A stretch of 64,000 bases of DNA, taken from JAFARZ01 sp035651595 (GTDB lineage: Bacteria > Actinomycetota > Actinomycetes > Streptosporangiales > Streptosporangiaceae). This document shows positions 33,854 through 42,406 of this stretch, one piece after another. The translations under genes were made by a program, and so were the position numbers. The stretch covers positions 26,562 through 90,561 of the forward strand of contig DASRFJ010000043.1 of the NCBI GenBank assembly GCA_035651595.1, in the 5' to 3' direction. The stretch's first letter is position 1; every line of letters begins with the position of its first letter. The notes beneath the pieces were generated by a model. The model did no database searches. It had not been told where the DNA came from and worked only from the letters and a program-made list of their open reading frames with translations.

Positions 33854-34735
33854 TCAACCCTTCACCGCCCCGGCGACCAAGCCGCTGGCAAGCCGGCGCT
33901 GGACGCCGATGAAGAACAGCATGACCGGGATCGTGAACAGCGTGGAGGAGGCCATGATCGGACCCCACTGGGCACCGTTCCTGCCGTAGAAGTACTGCAC
34001 GGACAGCGGCAGGGTGAACTTCCCGACCGACGTCGGGCTCAGCAGCGACAGCGCGAAGACGAACTCGTTGTACGCGAAGATGAACGCGAACACGCTGGTC
34101 GCTACCAGGCCGGGCGCGACCAGCGGGAGCAGAACCCGCCAGAACACCTTGTACGGCCCGGCCCCGTCGATCGAGGCCGCCTCCTCCACCTCGCGCGGCA
34201 CCGCGGCGACGAAGTTGCGCAGCATCAAGATCGTGACCGGCAGCGCGAACGTCGTGTACAGCAGCGCCAGCCCGACGAGGTTGTCGAGCAGGCCCCAGGA
34301 CCGGAAGTCGAGGAACAGCGTGATGATCAGCGCCTGCTGCGGCAGCATCTGCACGATCAGCAGCATGATCAGGTACGTGGTGCGCAGCCGGAATCTGAAC
34401 CGGGCCAGCGCGACGGCGGCGAGCAGCGCGATCAGCGACGACAAGATGACCGCGGACACGGTCACGAACAGGCCGTTCCGCAGGAACACCCAGTACGACT
34501 TGCCGACGAGGCTGCCGCTGAACACCGCGCGGAAGTTCGCCAGCGTCGGGTGCGACGGGATCGGGTGCGGGGTCAGCGAGTACCACTCGGTGGCCGGCTT
34601 GAACGCGGTCGAGATCATCCACAGGATCGGGAACACCGTGACGAGCGCGACCAGCAGGCCCAGCAGGTTCAGCAGCGCTCTCCGCGAACGTCGGGACAGA
34701 CGAAAGCCAGACCGTGGCGAAGAAAGCGCAGTCAT
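33854..34735 (-). CDS. carbohydrate ABC transporter permease (MalG type), GlcNAc/chitobiose locus
   Basis: The 293-residue channel subunit has six membrane helices and the EAA loop VEEAASIDGAGPYKVFWRVLLP. It overlaps the MalF-type gene by 4 nt (ATGA) and is followed by the GH3 gene. It would import chito-oligosaccharides or a similar amino sugar, judged from the neighbouring chitinase and hexosaminidases. Confidence 0.9.
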   Translation of the reverse strand: MTALSSPRSGFRLSRRSRRALLNLLGLLVALVTVFPILWMISTAFKPATEWYSLTPHPIPSHPTLANFRAVFSGSLVGKSYWVFLRNGLFVTVSAVILSSLIALLAAVALARFRFRLRTTYLIMLLIVQMLPQQALIITLFLDFRSWGLLDNLVGLALLYTTFALPVTILMLRNFVAAVPREVEEAASIDGAGPYKVFWRVLLPLVAPGLVATSVFAFIFAYNEFVFALSLLSPTSVGKFTLPLSVQYFYGRNGAQWGPIMASSTLFTIPVMLFFIGVQRRLASGLVAGAVKG

Positions 34736-35772
34736 CGGAGTGCCCCCTGCCGGACCGAGGCCCGTACGTAGCCAACCGTGAGGATCAGCAGGATGATCGT
34801 GAGGATGAACGCGCCGGCCGACGCCAGCCCGTATTCGGGCGGCATGTTGAACGCGTTGGCGTATTCGTAGATGCCCAGGTTGTACAAGTCGCGCTGGCCA
34901 AGTTCGCCGATCACGATGTACACCTGCGTGAACACGCCGAAGTCCCAGATGATGGACAGCAGCACCAGGACCAGGAAGATGGGCTTGAGCAGCGGGAACG
35001 TGACCTTCCAGAAGATCCGCCAGCCGCTGGCGCCGTCCACGCGGGCGGACTCGTGCAGCTCGGACGGTATCGTGCGCAGCCCGGCCAGCACGCTGACCGC
35101 GACGAACGGGAAGCCGGACCAGACCACCAGGATCGTGATCAGCGTGTACGCGGGCAGCGCGGCGTTGGTCCAGCTGAAGGCGGCCCAGTGCGCGCCGCCG
35201 CCAAGCCAGGACGGCCACTTGGACAAGAACCAGTCGACGACTCCGCCGTCCGGCGTGGCCAGCCAGACGAAGACCACGCTCGCCGACACCGCCGGGGTGG
35301 CCCAGGCCAGCGTCGCGACCGAGGACACGAACGCGGCCATCCGCGGGCCGAGACGGCTCAGCAGCAACCCGACCAGCGTGCCGACCACGAGCGTCAGCGG
35401 GACCATGACCACCGCGGAGATCAGGCTGATCCGCAGCGACAGCCAGAACTCCGGGTCGTGCAGGATCTGGGAGTAGTTGCCGAAGCCCACCCACTGCGTC
35501 GGCAGCGTCCCGATCTCCTGCTGCAGGCCGTAGTTCTGGAACGAGATGACGCCGATCTGGACGGTCGGGTACAGCACCAGCACGCCGATCAGCGCGATCG
35601 ACGGCACGAGCAGCAGGTACGGCGCCACCCGGTGGCGGCGGATCCACACCGCGAACCGCTGCTGCGATGTCAGTGGCCGGCCCGAAGCCGAGTGGCGGCC
35701 ACCCCGGCCGCCCGAGGTGGGACCAGCCGGGGAGCGCAGGCTCCCCGGCTGGCCATTTACGGTTCTCACCAT
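34732..35772 (-). CDS. carbohydrate ABC transporter permease (MalF type), GlcNAc/chitobiose locus
   Basis: The 346-residue membrane subunit has a long Gly/Ser/Arg-rich N-terminal tail (about 1-45), then six helices starting VAPYLLLVPSIALIGVLVLYP. The EAA loop reads LHESARVDGASGWRIFWKVTFP. The start lies 27 nt after the binding-protein stop. A perfect 13-bp hairpin falls within the first 50 nt of the coding region, so the tail could instead be untranslated if a later start is used; no later ATG or GTG with a good ribosome site is seen. No ATPase gene is in the operon, suggesting a shared MsiK-type ATPase. Confidence 0.87.
   Translation of the reverse strand: MVRTVNGQPGSLRSPAGPTSGGRGGRHSASGRPLTSQQRFAVWIRRHRVAPYLLLVPSIALIGVLVLYPTVQIGVISFQNYGLQQEIGTLPTQWVGFGNYSQILHDPEFWLSLRISLISAVVMVPLTLVVGTLVGLLLSRLGPRMAAFVSSVATLAWATPAVSASVVFVWLATPDGGVVDWFLSKWPSWLGGGAHWAAFSWTNAALPAYTLITILVVWSGFPFVAVSVLAGLRTIPSELHESARVDGASGWRIFWKVTFPLLKPIFLVLVLLSIIWDFGVFTQVYIVIGELGQRDLYNLGIYEYANAFNMPPEYGLASAGAFILTIILLILTVGYVRASVRQGALR
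35723..35752 (-). other. perfect 13-bp hairpin at the binding-protein/permease junction
   Basis: CCAGCCGGGGAGC (35723-35735) pairs with 35740-35752 around the loop GCAG. It lies at codons 7-17 of the permease gene. A stem here could slow translation or protect the upstream binding-protein mRNA, giving more binding protein than permease. Confidence 0.6.
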
Positions 35773-35799
35773 GCGCAGACTAGCCTCGCCGAGGCCGGG

Positions 35800-37167
35800 C
35801 TAGCTCTCGGTGCCGGTGTTCAGCACCTGCTGGAGCTGGCTGTTCGCGGCCGCCACCGTGGACTGGAACGGCGCGCCGTTCATCAGCGCCTTGAGCATGT
35901 CCGGGATGATGAAGTACTTCCCGGTGTCCGCGGTCGCCCAGTTCTTCGCGTTCAGGGGCGCGAGCTGGGCGTTCGAGGCGGCCTTGGCGAAGCCGGACAT
36001 GAGCTGCCCGGTGTAGGCCTGGTTGGATAGCTCGGAGGTGTACGGCGGGAAGAAGCCCTGCGAGTTGGCGAAGGTCAGGGAGTTGGACTCGTTGTCCATC
36101 ACCGAGATCAGGTCCCAGTCGGCCTGCTGGTTCTTGCTGGTCGCGAACACGGCCAGGTCGGAGCCGCCGGCGAAGACCGGCGCGGTGACCGGGGTGCCGT
36201 TCTGGCTGGGGATCGGGAAGGAGGCCCAGTTGGCCTTGTCGGTGGCGTTCTTCGGGAACTCGGCCGATGCCCACGGACCGTCGATGTACATGTCCAGCTT
36301 GCCGAGCGCGAAGTCGGTGTTGGCGCCGCCGGCCGTCGAGCCGGTGGGGCCGAGCTCGGTCTGGCCGATGTACTGGGACGGCGACAGATGATAGGTGCGG
36401 TACAGCGACACGTACCACTTGATCGCGGCCTCGTCCTGCGGCGAGGTCAGGTCCGCGGTCCACTTGCCGCCCGACTGCGTGGCGATCTGGCCGCCGGAGC
36501 CCCAGATGAAGCTGGCGAACGCGTTCGAGTCGTCGGTGATCGCGTCGATGCCGTAGGTCCCGGGGAAGGTCTTCATCAGCTTCTGCGCGTCGGTGACCAG
36601 GTCCGCCCAGGTCGTGGGCGTGCTGGTGATGCCGGCCTTCTGGAACTGGTCGGTGCGGTACCAGATTCCCCGCACGCCGCCGAACCACGGCACCGCGTAG
36701 TCGTTGCCGTTCTGGTTGTCGTTGGCGAGCTCGCCCGCGATCAGCCCGGACTTGTTCGACCAGGAGTTCACGTAGCTCGAGATGTTGGCCAGCACGCCGA
36801 GGCTCGCCTCGGTGGGCGTGTCGGTGTTGCCCAGCTCGGTGATGTCGGGGGCGTTCTTGCCGCTGGCCAGCGCGTTGTTCCAGTCAGTGGTGCGGCTGGT
36901 CCACGGGATCCAGTCGACGTTGATCTTCGTGTTCTTGTACTGCGGGAACTGCTGCTTGAACTGGGCAGTCACCCCGTTCATCCAGGCGACCTCGGACGGA
37001 ACCGAGCCACCCATGCGCCAGACGGTGATGCTGGCCGGGGCGTTCGAGGAGCCCGAGCTGGAGCCCGCGCTGGGAGTATTAGAAGAGCTGGAGCTGCAGC
37101 CAGCTATAGCGAGCGCCGCGGCGGCGCCGAACGCGACCAGTGCGGCTGGTGTTTTTCTGAGTCCCAC
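35800..37167 (-). CDS. extracellular sugar-binding lipoprotein, GlcNAc/chitobiose locus
   Basis: The 455-residue family 1 binding protein has the signal peptide lipobox AIAGC with the lipidated cysteine at residue 24, and a long Ser-rich tether. Core segments include PDITELGNTDTPTEASLGVL and the C-terminal FIIPDMLKALMNGAPFQSTV. AGGAG lies 8 nt before the GTG at 37167; an upstream GTG (37176) is too close to that site. It is the first gene of the importer operon and is divergent from the ROK repressor. The ligand is probably a chitin fragment, inferred from context. Confidence 0.88.
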   Translation of the reverse strand: MGLRKTPAALVAFGAAAALAIAGCSSSSSNTPSAGSSSGSSNAPASITVWRMGGSVPSEVAWMNGVTAQFKQQFPQYKNTKINVDWIPWTSRTTDWNNALASGKNAPDITELGNTDTPTEASLGVLANISSYVNSWSNKSGLIAGELANDNQNGNDYAVPWFGGVRGIWYRTDQFQKAGITSTPTTWADLVTDAQKLMKTFPGTYGIDAITDDSNAFASFIWGSGGQIATQSGGKWTADLTSPQDEAAIKWYVSLYRTYHLSPSQYIGQTELGPTGSTAGGANTDFALGKLDMYIDGPWASAEFPKNATDKANWASFPIPSQNGTPVTAPVFAGGSDLAVFATSKNQQADWDLISVMDNESNSLTFANSQGFFPPYTSELSNQAYTGQLMSGFAKAASNAQLAPLNAKNWATADTGKYFIIPDMLKALMNGAPFQSTVAAANSQLQQVLNTGTES

Positions 37168-37236
37168 TGCTGGCACTCCTTCCGGGTGGTGTACTCGGCG
37201 ATCAAACTTATGAGAAGCCGTGAACAGAAACTAACC

Positions 37237-37247
37237 GGAAACTTTCC
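37237..37247. promoter_or_regulatory. probable ROK operator GGAAACTTTCC
   Basis: An 11-bp perfect dyad lies between the divergent importer operon and the ROK gene, in a locally A/T-rich stretch (CTAACC on the left, TATAAG on the right). A closely related GAAACTTTAC centre lies in the chitinase operator at 38645-38682. Confidence 0.55.
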
Positions 37248-37350
37248 TATAAGATAGCCCCTGTTGCCGGATCGAGACAAAAGCCGCCTCAGTGTCGTGA
37301 CCACCGGGCCGCCGGGGGGTACGGTACGAGCGGTACACGGAGGGACCGCG

Positions 37351-38553
37351 ATGGACGCACCTGAAATCCTTGACCAGGCGGACAACCGCGTTCGTCCCGG
37401 TACGCCCAGTTTGCTGCGCGAGCTTAACGACCGGGCCGCACTTGACCTTCTTTTGGCCGGTGAGCCGCTGACCCGTGCTCAGATCAGCGAGCGCACGGGT
37501 GTGTCGAAGGTCACGGTGTCGCAGATGCTCGCCAGGCTGGAAGAACGCGGCCTGGTCACGGTCGCGGGCGAGCAGGCCGGCGGCCGCGGGCCGAACGCCG
37601 CCTTGTATTCGGTGGTGCCGTCCAGTGCCTATGTCGCCGGCCTGTATGTGGAATCCGACCTGGTCAGCGCCGCCGTCGCGGACGTCACCGGGCGGTGCGT
37701 GGCGGACGTTAGCGTGGACCCCAACGGCGGCGACGACCCGGTTGAGCTGGTCCGCGGTGCGGTGGACAGGGCCTGCGCCACGGCCGGGGTCGAGCTGTCC
37801 CGGCTGTCCGCCCTGGTGATCGGCAGCCCCGGCGTGCTGGACCCGCGGACCGGCGACCCCCGGCTGGCGGTCAACCTGCCGGCCTGGCACGAGGGCGTGC
37901 TCGAGGGCCTGCGCGGGGTGCTGCGCAAGCCGGTGGTGATCGAGAACGACGTGAACCTCGCCGCGATGGCCGAACGCGCGGACGGCGCCGCGGCCGGCCT
38001 CGACGACTTCGCGCTGGTGTGGATCGGCATGGGGCTGGGCCTGGCCACGGTCATCGGCGGGCAGGTGCGGCGCGGGGTGGCCGGCGCCGCGGGCGAGATC
38101 GGCTGGATGCCGGTGCACGGCGCGCCGCTGCCGTCCGGGGACAAGCACCCCGGCGACGCGGGTCTCCAGGCGCTGGCCGGCGGCAAAGCGGTGCGCGAAC
38201 TCGCCGCCGCGCACGGCATCACGGCGCCGACGGCCGCCGATGCGGTCCGCACCGCGCTGGCCGGGTCGCGGGCCTCTGATGCGTTTCTCGACGAACTGGC
38301 CCATCGGGTCGCGCTCGGGGTTGCCGCGGTGTGCGTCGTGCTCGACCCCGGGCTCGTGGTGCTCGGCGGCGCGGTCGGCCAGGCCGGCGGCGAGGCGCTC
38401 GCCGCGCGGGTTGCCGCCGAGGTGCCGCGGATCTGCCTGGCGCGGCCCAGGGTGGTGCCCACCGAGGTCCGCGGCGAGCCCGTGCTCCGCGGCGCCGTGC
38501 TGGCCGCGCTCGCGCAGGCCCGCTCCGCCCTGCTGGCCTCGGTAGGTCATTAA
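37351..38553 (+). CDS. ROK-family transcriptional repressor
   Basis: The 400-residue protein has an N-terminal winged helix (about 15-75: LTRAQISERTGVSKVTVSQM) and a ROK sugar-kinase-like domain. The domain has VIENDVNLAAMAERADG and the glycine-rich GLGLATVIGGQVRRGVAGAAGEIGW segments. The usual CxCGxxGC zinc site is not evident. AGGGA lies 5 nt before the ATG at 37351. NagC/XylR-type ROK repressors bind amino sugars or sugars. Its place between importer and chitinase, with matching dyads near both, makes it the likely regulator of the whole island. Confidence 0.88.
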   Translation: MDAPEILDQADNRVRPGTPSLLRELNDRAALDLLLAGEPLTRAQISERTGVSKVTVSQMLARLEERGLVTVAGEQAGGRGPNAALYSVVPSSAYVAGLYVESDLVSAAVADVTGRCVADVSVDPNGGDDPVELVRGAVDRACATAGVELSRLSALVIGSPGVLDPRTGDPRLAVNLPAWHEGVLEGLRGVLRKPVVIENDVNLAAMAERADGAAAGLDDFALVWIGMGLGLATVIGGQVRRGVAGAAGEIGWMPVHGAPLPSGDKHPGDAGLQALAGGKAVRELAAAHGITAPTAADAVRTALAGSRASDAFLDELAHRVALGVAAVCVVLDPGLVVLGGAVGQAGGEALAARVAAEVPRICLARPRVVPTEVRGEPVLRGAVLAALAQARSALLASVGH

Positions 38554-38608
38554 TTCTCATAACGACGCAGGCTTCGCCGCGCCGGACCCGTGACACGAAC
38601 GCGAGGGG

Positions 38609-38638
38609 TTGACGCACGGTCGCGGATAGCGATAACGT
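38609..38638 (+). promoter_or_regulatory. chitinase promoter
   Basis: TTGACG (38609-38614) and TAACGT (38633-38638) are 18 nt apart. Transcription would start at about 38645, exactly where the operator begins, so a bound repressor would block it. Confidence 0.55.
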
Positions 38639-38644
38639 AGAGAT

Positions 38645-38682
38645 GCGTAACTATTAAGAAACTTTACTATTAATAGTTACGC
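38645..38682. promoter_or_regulatory. chitinase operator, perfect 13-bp inverted repeat
   Basis: GCGTAACTATTAA (38645-38657) pairs perfectly with TTAATAGTTACGC (38670-38682) around GAAACTTTACTA. The low-GC core stands out from its surroundings. It is a strong candidate ROK site, as the central GAAACTTT matches the dyad at 37237. Confidence 0.65.
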
Positions 38683-38722
38683 CTGGGAGCGGGACCCCGT
38701 TTGCGTGTGCCTCGGAGGAGTC

Positions 38723-39997
38723 ATGAACCCGCTTCTGTCCAGATCGCTCCGTACCAGGGCCGCGAGCGCGCGGCGGGCAAAGCTGCTGGCCGGGGGCGCC
38801 GCGTGCCTGCTCGCCGCCGGCCTGTGCGGCGGTTTCCTCGCCGTGGCATCGGCCACCAGCGCGCACGCGGCGAGCGCGCTGAGCAACAACTGGTACGAAT
38901 CCGCGCCGTATTACTATGCGCAGGACGCCACGCCGCCGAACCTGAGCCAGGTGATGTCGGCCACCGGGCAGAAGGCGTTCGACATGTCGTTCATCCTCGC
39001 CAGCGGCGGCAGCGGCTGCGCACCGTCCTGGGAGGGCAACGACCCGGTGTCCTCGGACACCCAGGTCGCCGCCGCGATCAACCAGGTGCGCGGCAGCGGG
39101 GGCGACGTCATCGTGTCCGCTGGCGGTTACAACGGCACCAAGCTCGGGCAGGTGTGCGGTTCGGCGTCGAGCACCGCGGCCGCGTACCAGCAGGTGATCA
39201 GCGCGTACGGGCTGCACGCCTTCGACTTCGACCTGGAGGAGCCGGAAATCGAGAACTCGACGGCGATCGCCAACGAACTCGGCGCGGCGCAGATCCTCCA
39301 GCGGAACAACCCCGGCCTGTTCGTGTCGATCACCATGCCGAGCATCGCCACCGGCGCCAACTACTTCGGCGGCCTGCTGCTGGATGAGGCGAAGACCCTT
39401 GGCTTCACCCCCAACGACTACACGATCATGCCGTTCGACGGCGGGTTCAACGGCGGCTCCTCGCAGGTCGCCGCCCTCCAGGGGTTCAACGGGCAGCTGA
39501 TGAGCACGTTCGGCTGGAGCAGTGCGGTGGCGTACGCGCACGAGGGCTTCTCCGGGATGGACGGGCGGACCGACTCCGCCGAGTACTTTACCCAGAGCGA
39601 CTTCCAGACCGTGCTCAGCTTCGCGCAGAGCAACGGGATGAGCAGGTACACGTTCTGGTCGGTGAACCGGGACCGGCAGTGCAACCCGCCGGACAACAAC
39701 GGCAGCCTGTCCAGCGAATGCAGCGGGGTGGCGCAGAACCCGTGGGACTTCACCGCGTACACGGTCGCGTTCGCCAAGAACGCCCCGGTGACCCAGCCGC
39801 CGCCGCCGCCCACGTCCCCGCCGCCCACTGGCGGTGGCGGTGGCGGCTGCACGGCGGCGGGCTGGGTGAACAACCAGTCGTACTCGTCCGGCAGCATGGT
39901 CAGTTACAACGGCCATCAGTGGACCGCCAACCAGTGGAACTACGACGAGGTGCCCGGCGGATCGTCTGGCGCGTGGAACGACGACGGCGCGTGTTAA
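38723..39997 (+). CDS. secreted GH18 chitinase with C-terminal chitin-binding domain
   Basis: The 424-residue enzyme would cut chitin outside the cell. A long signal peptide ends near residue 50 (ATSAHA/ASA). The GH18 active-site strand reads HAFDFDLEEPE (residues 165-175). The catalytic Glu is 172 with Asp 168 and 170; the first Asp of the usual DxxDxDxE is replaced by His. A Pro/Gly linker (about 355-375) leads to a CBM5/12-type module with GWVNNQSYSSGSMVSYNGH and AWNDDGAC. GGAGGAG lies just before the ATG. The promoter and operator are upstream, and the GH20 gene follows by 24 nt. Confidence 0.9.
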   Translation: MNPLLSRSLRTRAASARRAKLLAGGAACLLAAGLCGGFLAVASATSAHAASALSNNWYESAPYYYAQDATPPNLSQVMSATGQKAFDMSFILASGGSGCAPSWEGNDPVSSDTQVAAAINQVRGSGGDVIVSAGGYNGTKLGQVCGSASSTAAAYQQVISAYGLHAFDFDLEEPEIENSTAIANELGAAQILQRNNPGLFVSITMPSIATGANYFGGLLLDEAKTLGFTPNDYTIMPFDGGFNGGSSQVAALQGFNGQLMSTFGWSSAVAYAHEGFSGMDGRTDSAEYFTQSDFQTVLSFAQSNGMSRYTFWSVNRDRQCNPPDNNGSLSSECSGVAQNPWDFTAYTVAFAKNAPVTQPPPPPTSPPPTGGGGGGCTAAGWVNNQSYSSGSMVSYNGHQWTANQWNYDEVPGGSSGAWNDDGAC

Positions 39998-40021
39998 GCG
40001 CTCAACCTGGAAAGTGAGACC

Positions 40022-41671
40022 GTGACTGACCGCCTCGCTGAGCTTCTGCCTTACCCGCGCACCGTCCTCCCGCGGCCGGGCCGGTTCGCGCTGGGTCCGG
40101 ACACTGTCATTGTGTCCGGACCCAGCGCGAACCCGGCGAAGGGCGCGGATGCGGCGGCCGATGCCGTACGCGGAGTGCTCGGCGGGCTGCCCTGGCCGGC
40201 CCGTGACCCCGCCATCTCGGGCGGGATACTCGTGGACACCGATCCCGCGCTCGGCGCGGAGGAGTATCGCCTGCTGATCAGCCCGGACGGGGTGCGGATC
40301 ACGGCAGGCGGGCCGGCCGGGGCCTTTTACGCGGCCCAGACTATCCGCCAGCTGCTGCCGGTTGACGCCTGGCGCGCGGCGCCGCTGCCCGCGGCGGCGC
40401 CGTGGTCGATCCCGTGCGCGGAGATCTCGGATAGGCCTGCCCTGGCCTGGCGCGGCGCGCACCTGGACGTGGCCAGGCATTTCTTCCCCAAGCCGGTGCT
40501 GTTGCGGTTCATCGACATGCTCGCCGCGCACAAGCTGAACCGGCTGCACCTGCATCTGACCGACGACCAGGGCTGGCGGATCGAGAGCGAGCGGTATCCG
40601 GCGCTCCAGGCCGTCGGCGCGGTGCGGTGCGGCACCCAGATCGGCAAGGACCGGCAGGCGCACGACCACCGGCCGCACGGCGGCTACTACACGCTCGCCG
40701 ACCTCGCCGAGATCAACGCGTACGCGGCGCGGCGCATGGTCACCGTGGTGCCGGAGCTTGAGGTGCCCGGGCACGCCCGCGCGCTGCTCGCCGCGCTGCC
40801 CGCACTGGCCGCCGCGCCGGGTACCCGCGAGCTGACCGTGGCGACGCAGTGGGGGATCTTCCCGCACATCATGTCGCCGCTTCAGGCCACGATGGACGTG
40901 CTCACCGACCTGTTCGGTGAGCTGCTCGGCGCGATCCCGGCCGGCTTCGTGCACATCGGCGGCGACGAGTGCGTGCTCACCGACTGGGAGGCCGATCCCC
41001 GGATCGTCGAGCACCGCAAGCAGCTCGGCCTGCACACCATGGAGGCGCTGCACGCGCACTTCCTGCACCAGGTAGCGGACATGCTCGCCGACCGGTTCGG
41101 CGCCCGCGCGGTCGTCTGGGACGAGGGTTTCACCAGCTCGGGCGGTGGGGCCGGGCTGCGGCCGGACACGGTCGTGATGGCGTGGCACGGCCTGGAGGTC
41201 GCCAGGAAGGCAGCCGAGGCCGGCTACGACGTGATCGCCGCGCCACAGGTGCCGACGTACTTCGACTGGGGCCAGTCGGAGGACGACCGCGAGCCCCTCT
41301 CGATCGGCGGGATGATCACGACCGAGGACGTCGGCGCGTTCCGCCCGGTTCCGACCGACTGGCCCGCCGCGGCCGCCGCCCACCTGCTCGGCGCGCAGTT
41401 CCAGCTCTGGACCGAGTACATCCCGAACGCCAGGGTGCTCGACTACAAGACCCATCCCCGGGCCGGTGCGTTCGCCGACGTCGCCTGGTCCGGCGCCCCC
41501 GCCCCGTGGACTACCGACGCCGCCTCCGTCGGGGCCGCCTCGGTCGGGGCCGCCGCCGTCCGCCCAGCCCTGCGTCCCCGGATCGAAGCGAACCTGGCTC
41601 GCCTAGCCGCCGCCGGCATAGAGTTCCGCCCCCTCACCGGCCCCCACCCCTGGCAGCAATCCCCCCGCTAG
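40022..41671 (+). CDS. GH20 beta-N-acetylhexosaminidase
   Basis: The 549-residue protein has an N-terminal GH20b domain (about 1-140) and a TIM barrel. In the barrel LHLTDDQGWRIE and VPELEVPGHARA precede the catalytic pair D315-E316 in HIGGDEC, and VVWDEGF follows. The last about 35 residues are Ala-rich. No signal peptide is seen, so it probably works on imported chitobiose. The GTG start has GGAAAG upstream. It is cotranscribed with the chitinase. A perfect 20-bp hairpin lies 63 nt into the coding region. Confidence 0.92.
   Translation: MTDRLAELLPYPRTVLPRPGRFALGPDTVIVSGPSANPAKGADAAADAVRGVLGGLPWPARDPAISGGILVDTDPALGAEEYRLLISPDGVRITAGGPAGAFYAAQTIRQLLPVDAWRAAPLPAAAPWSIPCAEISDRPALAWRGAHLDVARHFFPKPVLLRFIDMLAAHKLNRLHLHLTDDQGWRIESERYPALQAVGAVRCGTQIGKDRQAHDHRPHGGYYTLADLAEINAYAARRMVTVVPELEVPGHARALLAALPALAAAPGTRELTVATQWGIFPHIMSPLQATMDVLTDLFGELLGAIPAGFVHIGGDECVLTDWEADPRIVEHRKQLGLHTMEALHAHFLHQVADMLADRFGARAVVWDEGFTSSGGGAGLRPDTVVMAWHGLEVARKAAEAGYDVIAAPQVPTYFDWGQSEDDREPLSIGGMITTEDVGAFRPVPTDWPAAAAAHLLGAQFQLWTEYIPNARVLDYKTHPRAGAFADVAWSGAPAPWTTDAASVGAASVGAAAVRPALRPRIEANLARLAAAGIEFRPLTGPHPWQQSPR
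40085..40131 (+). other. perfect 20-bp hairpin inside the GH20 coding region
   Basis: The arm 40085-40104 (beginning TTCGCGCTGGG) pairs without mismatch with 40112-40131 around TGTCATT. It encodes residues 22-37 and could attenuate translation or transcription of the second gene relative to the chitinase. Confidence 0.65.
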
Positions 41672-41866
41672 CCCCACCACCCCCACGCCACTCACCGCCG
41701 CAACTCCCGCACCATGCGCCCCGGCCGATCCCGCAACTCTCCGCCATCCGCACCATGCGCCTCGCGCACCGTCCCCCACGCGTCCACTGCACACTTCGGC
41801 CCACCCCCACTGTGCGATTCGCCCGTTTTGTTCTTTACTTCCCCGCCTCCCATGTCAGAAAAGTGC

Positions 41867-41930
41867 TTCGTGTTGAGAAAGGTGCCAGATCTGCACCCTT
41901 TTCTAACAAAGAGCCCTTTTCTAACACGAA
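41867..41930. repeat. imperfect hairpin with a 13-bp direct repeat
   Basis: CCCTTTTCTAACA occurs at 41896-41908 and 41914-41926. TTCGTGTTGAGAAAGGTGC on the left can pair with the complementary right side ending AACACGAA. It lies in the gene-free stretch after the GH20 gene, which also contains the palindrome AGTTGCGCAACT near 41955. I see no coding sequence in 41672-42029. Confidence 0.5.
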
Positions 41931-42029
41931 AACCTTGCTCGGCTGCCCCCGAAGTCAGTTGCGCAACTTCAGTCACGCAGGCTTCTGAGCCGACGAGTCT
42001 CGGAGGAAGCACCACTGTCGTTCTGCACA

Positions 42030-42376
42030 TGATCATGAAGGGTTTTGTGGGTTTAGGATCCTAGTGGCTTATTCAGGGTCCTGCGGCGAGGCGACCGGCG
42101 CTCTCAGGCGGCCCGCTGGCGACGAAAATCTCGAACGATGTGGCGGATTACCCCTTTGCGGCGGGCTGACCCTCGTTTTCAAAGGTCAGTCCACCACGAT
42201 AGGGAAATCCGCCACATTGATGCAGAGCCAGGCGGCGCTGGCGCATCGTCAGCCCCATGCCGCACGCCAGCTCCAGTCGCCATCAGGGGCTGCCGGCAGA
42301 TGGCCGGGCCGGCACATCCGAAGCCCAGGAGAATAAGCCACCAGGATCCTCTAGGCCGCAAAACCCTTCGTGATCA
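42030..42376. mobile_element. MITE-like element with 44-45 bp inverted ends
   Basis: The left end (42030-42073) starts TGATCATGAAGGGTTTTG and ends GGATCCTAGTGGCTTATT. The right end (42332-42376) is its inverted copy with few mismatches plus a 1-nt length difference. Between them are 258 bp with no convincing ORF and an inner 84-nt palindrome. It sits between convergent genes. No transposase and no clear target duplication are seen. A non-autonomous transposable element, or two facing repeats forming a giant terminator, are both possible. Confidence 0.6.
42136..42219. repeat. 84-nt palindromic repeat (family copy 1)
   Basis: The outer arm ATGTGGCGGATTACCC pairs with GGGAAATCCGCCACAT. The inner arm GCGGCGGGCTGACC pairs with GGTCAGTCCACCACGA. 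The left arm is homologous to 53774-53814, which also reads GTGGCGG, TTACC, CTTTG and CTGACCC in order. Confidence 0.7.
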
Positions 42377-42406
42377 CCGTGAGACGGTGCGGGTGTGGCT
42401 GCTGTG

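Noticed and set aside
33843..34775. In-frame upstream extension of the GH3 gene to 870 codons
   Set aside because: The extension lies in another frame of the permease gene and is composition noise.
38654..41455. A 933-codon minus-strand open frame opposite the chitinase and GH20 genes
   Set aside because: Antisense shadow; the plus-strand genes have complete catalytic motifs.
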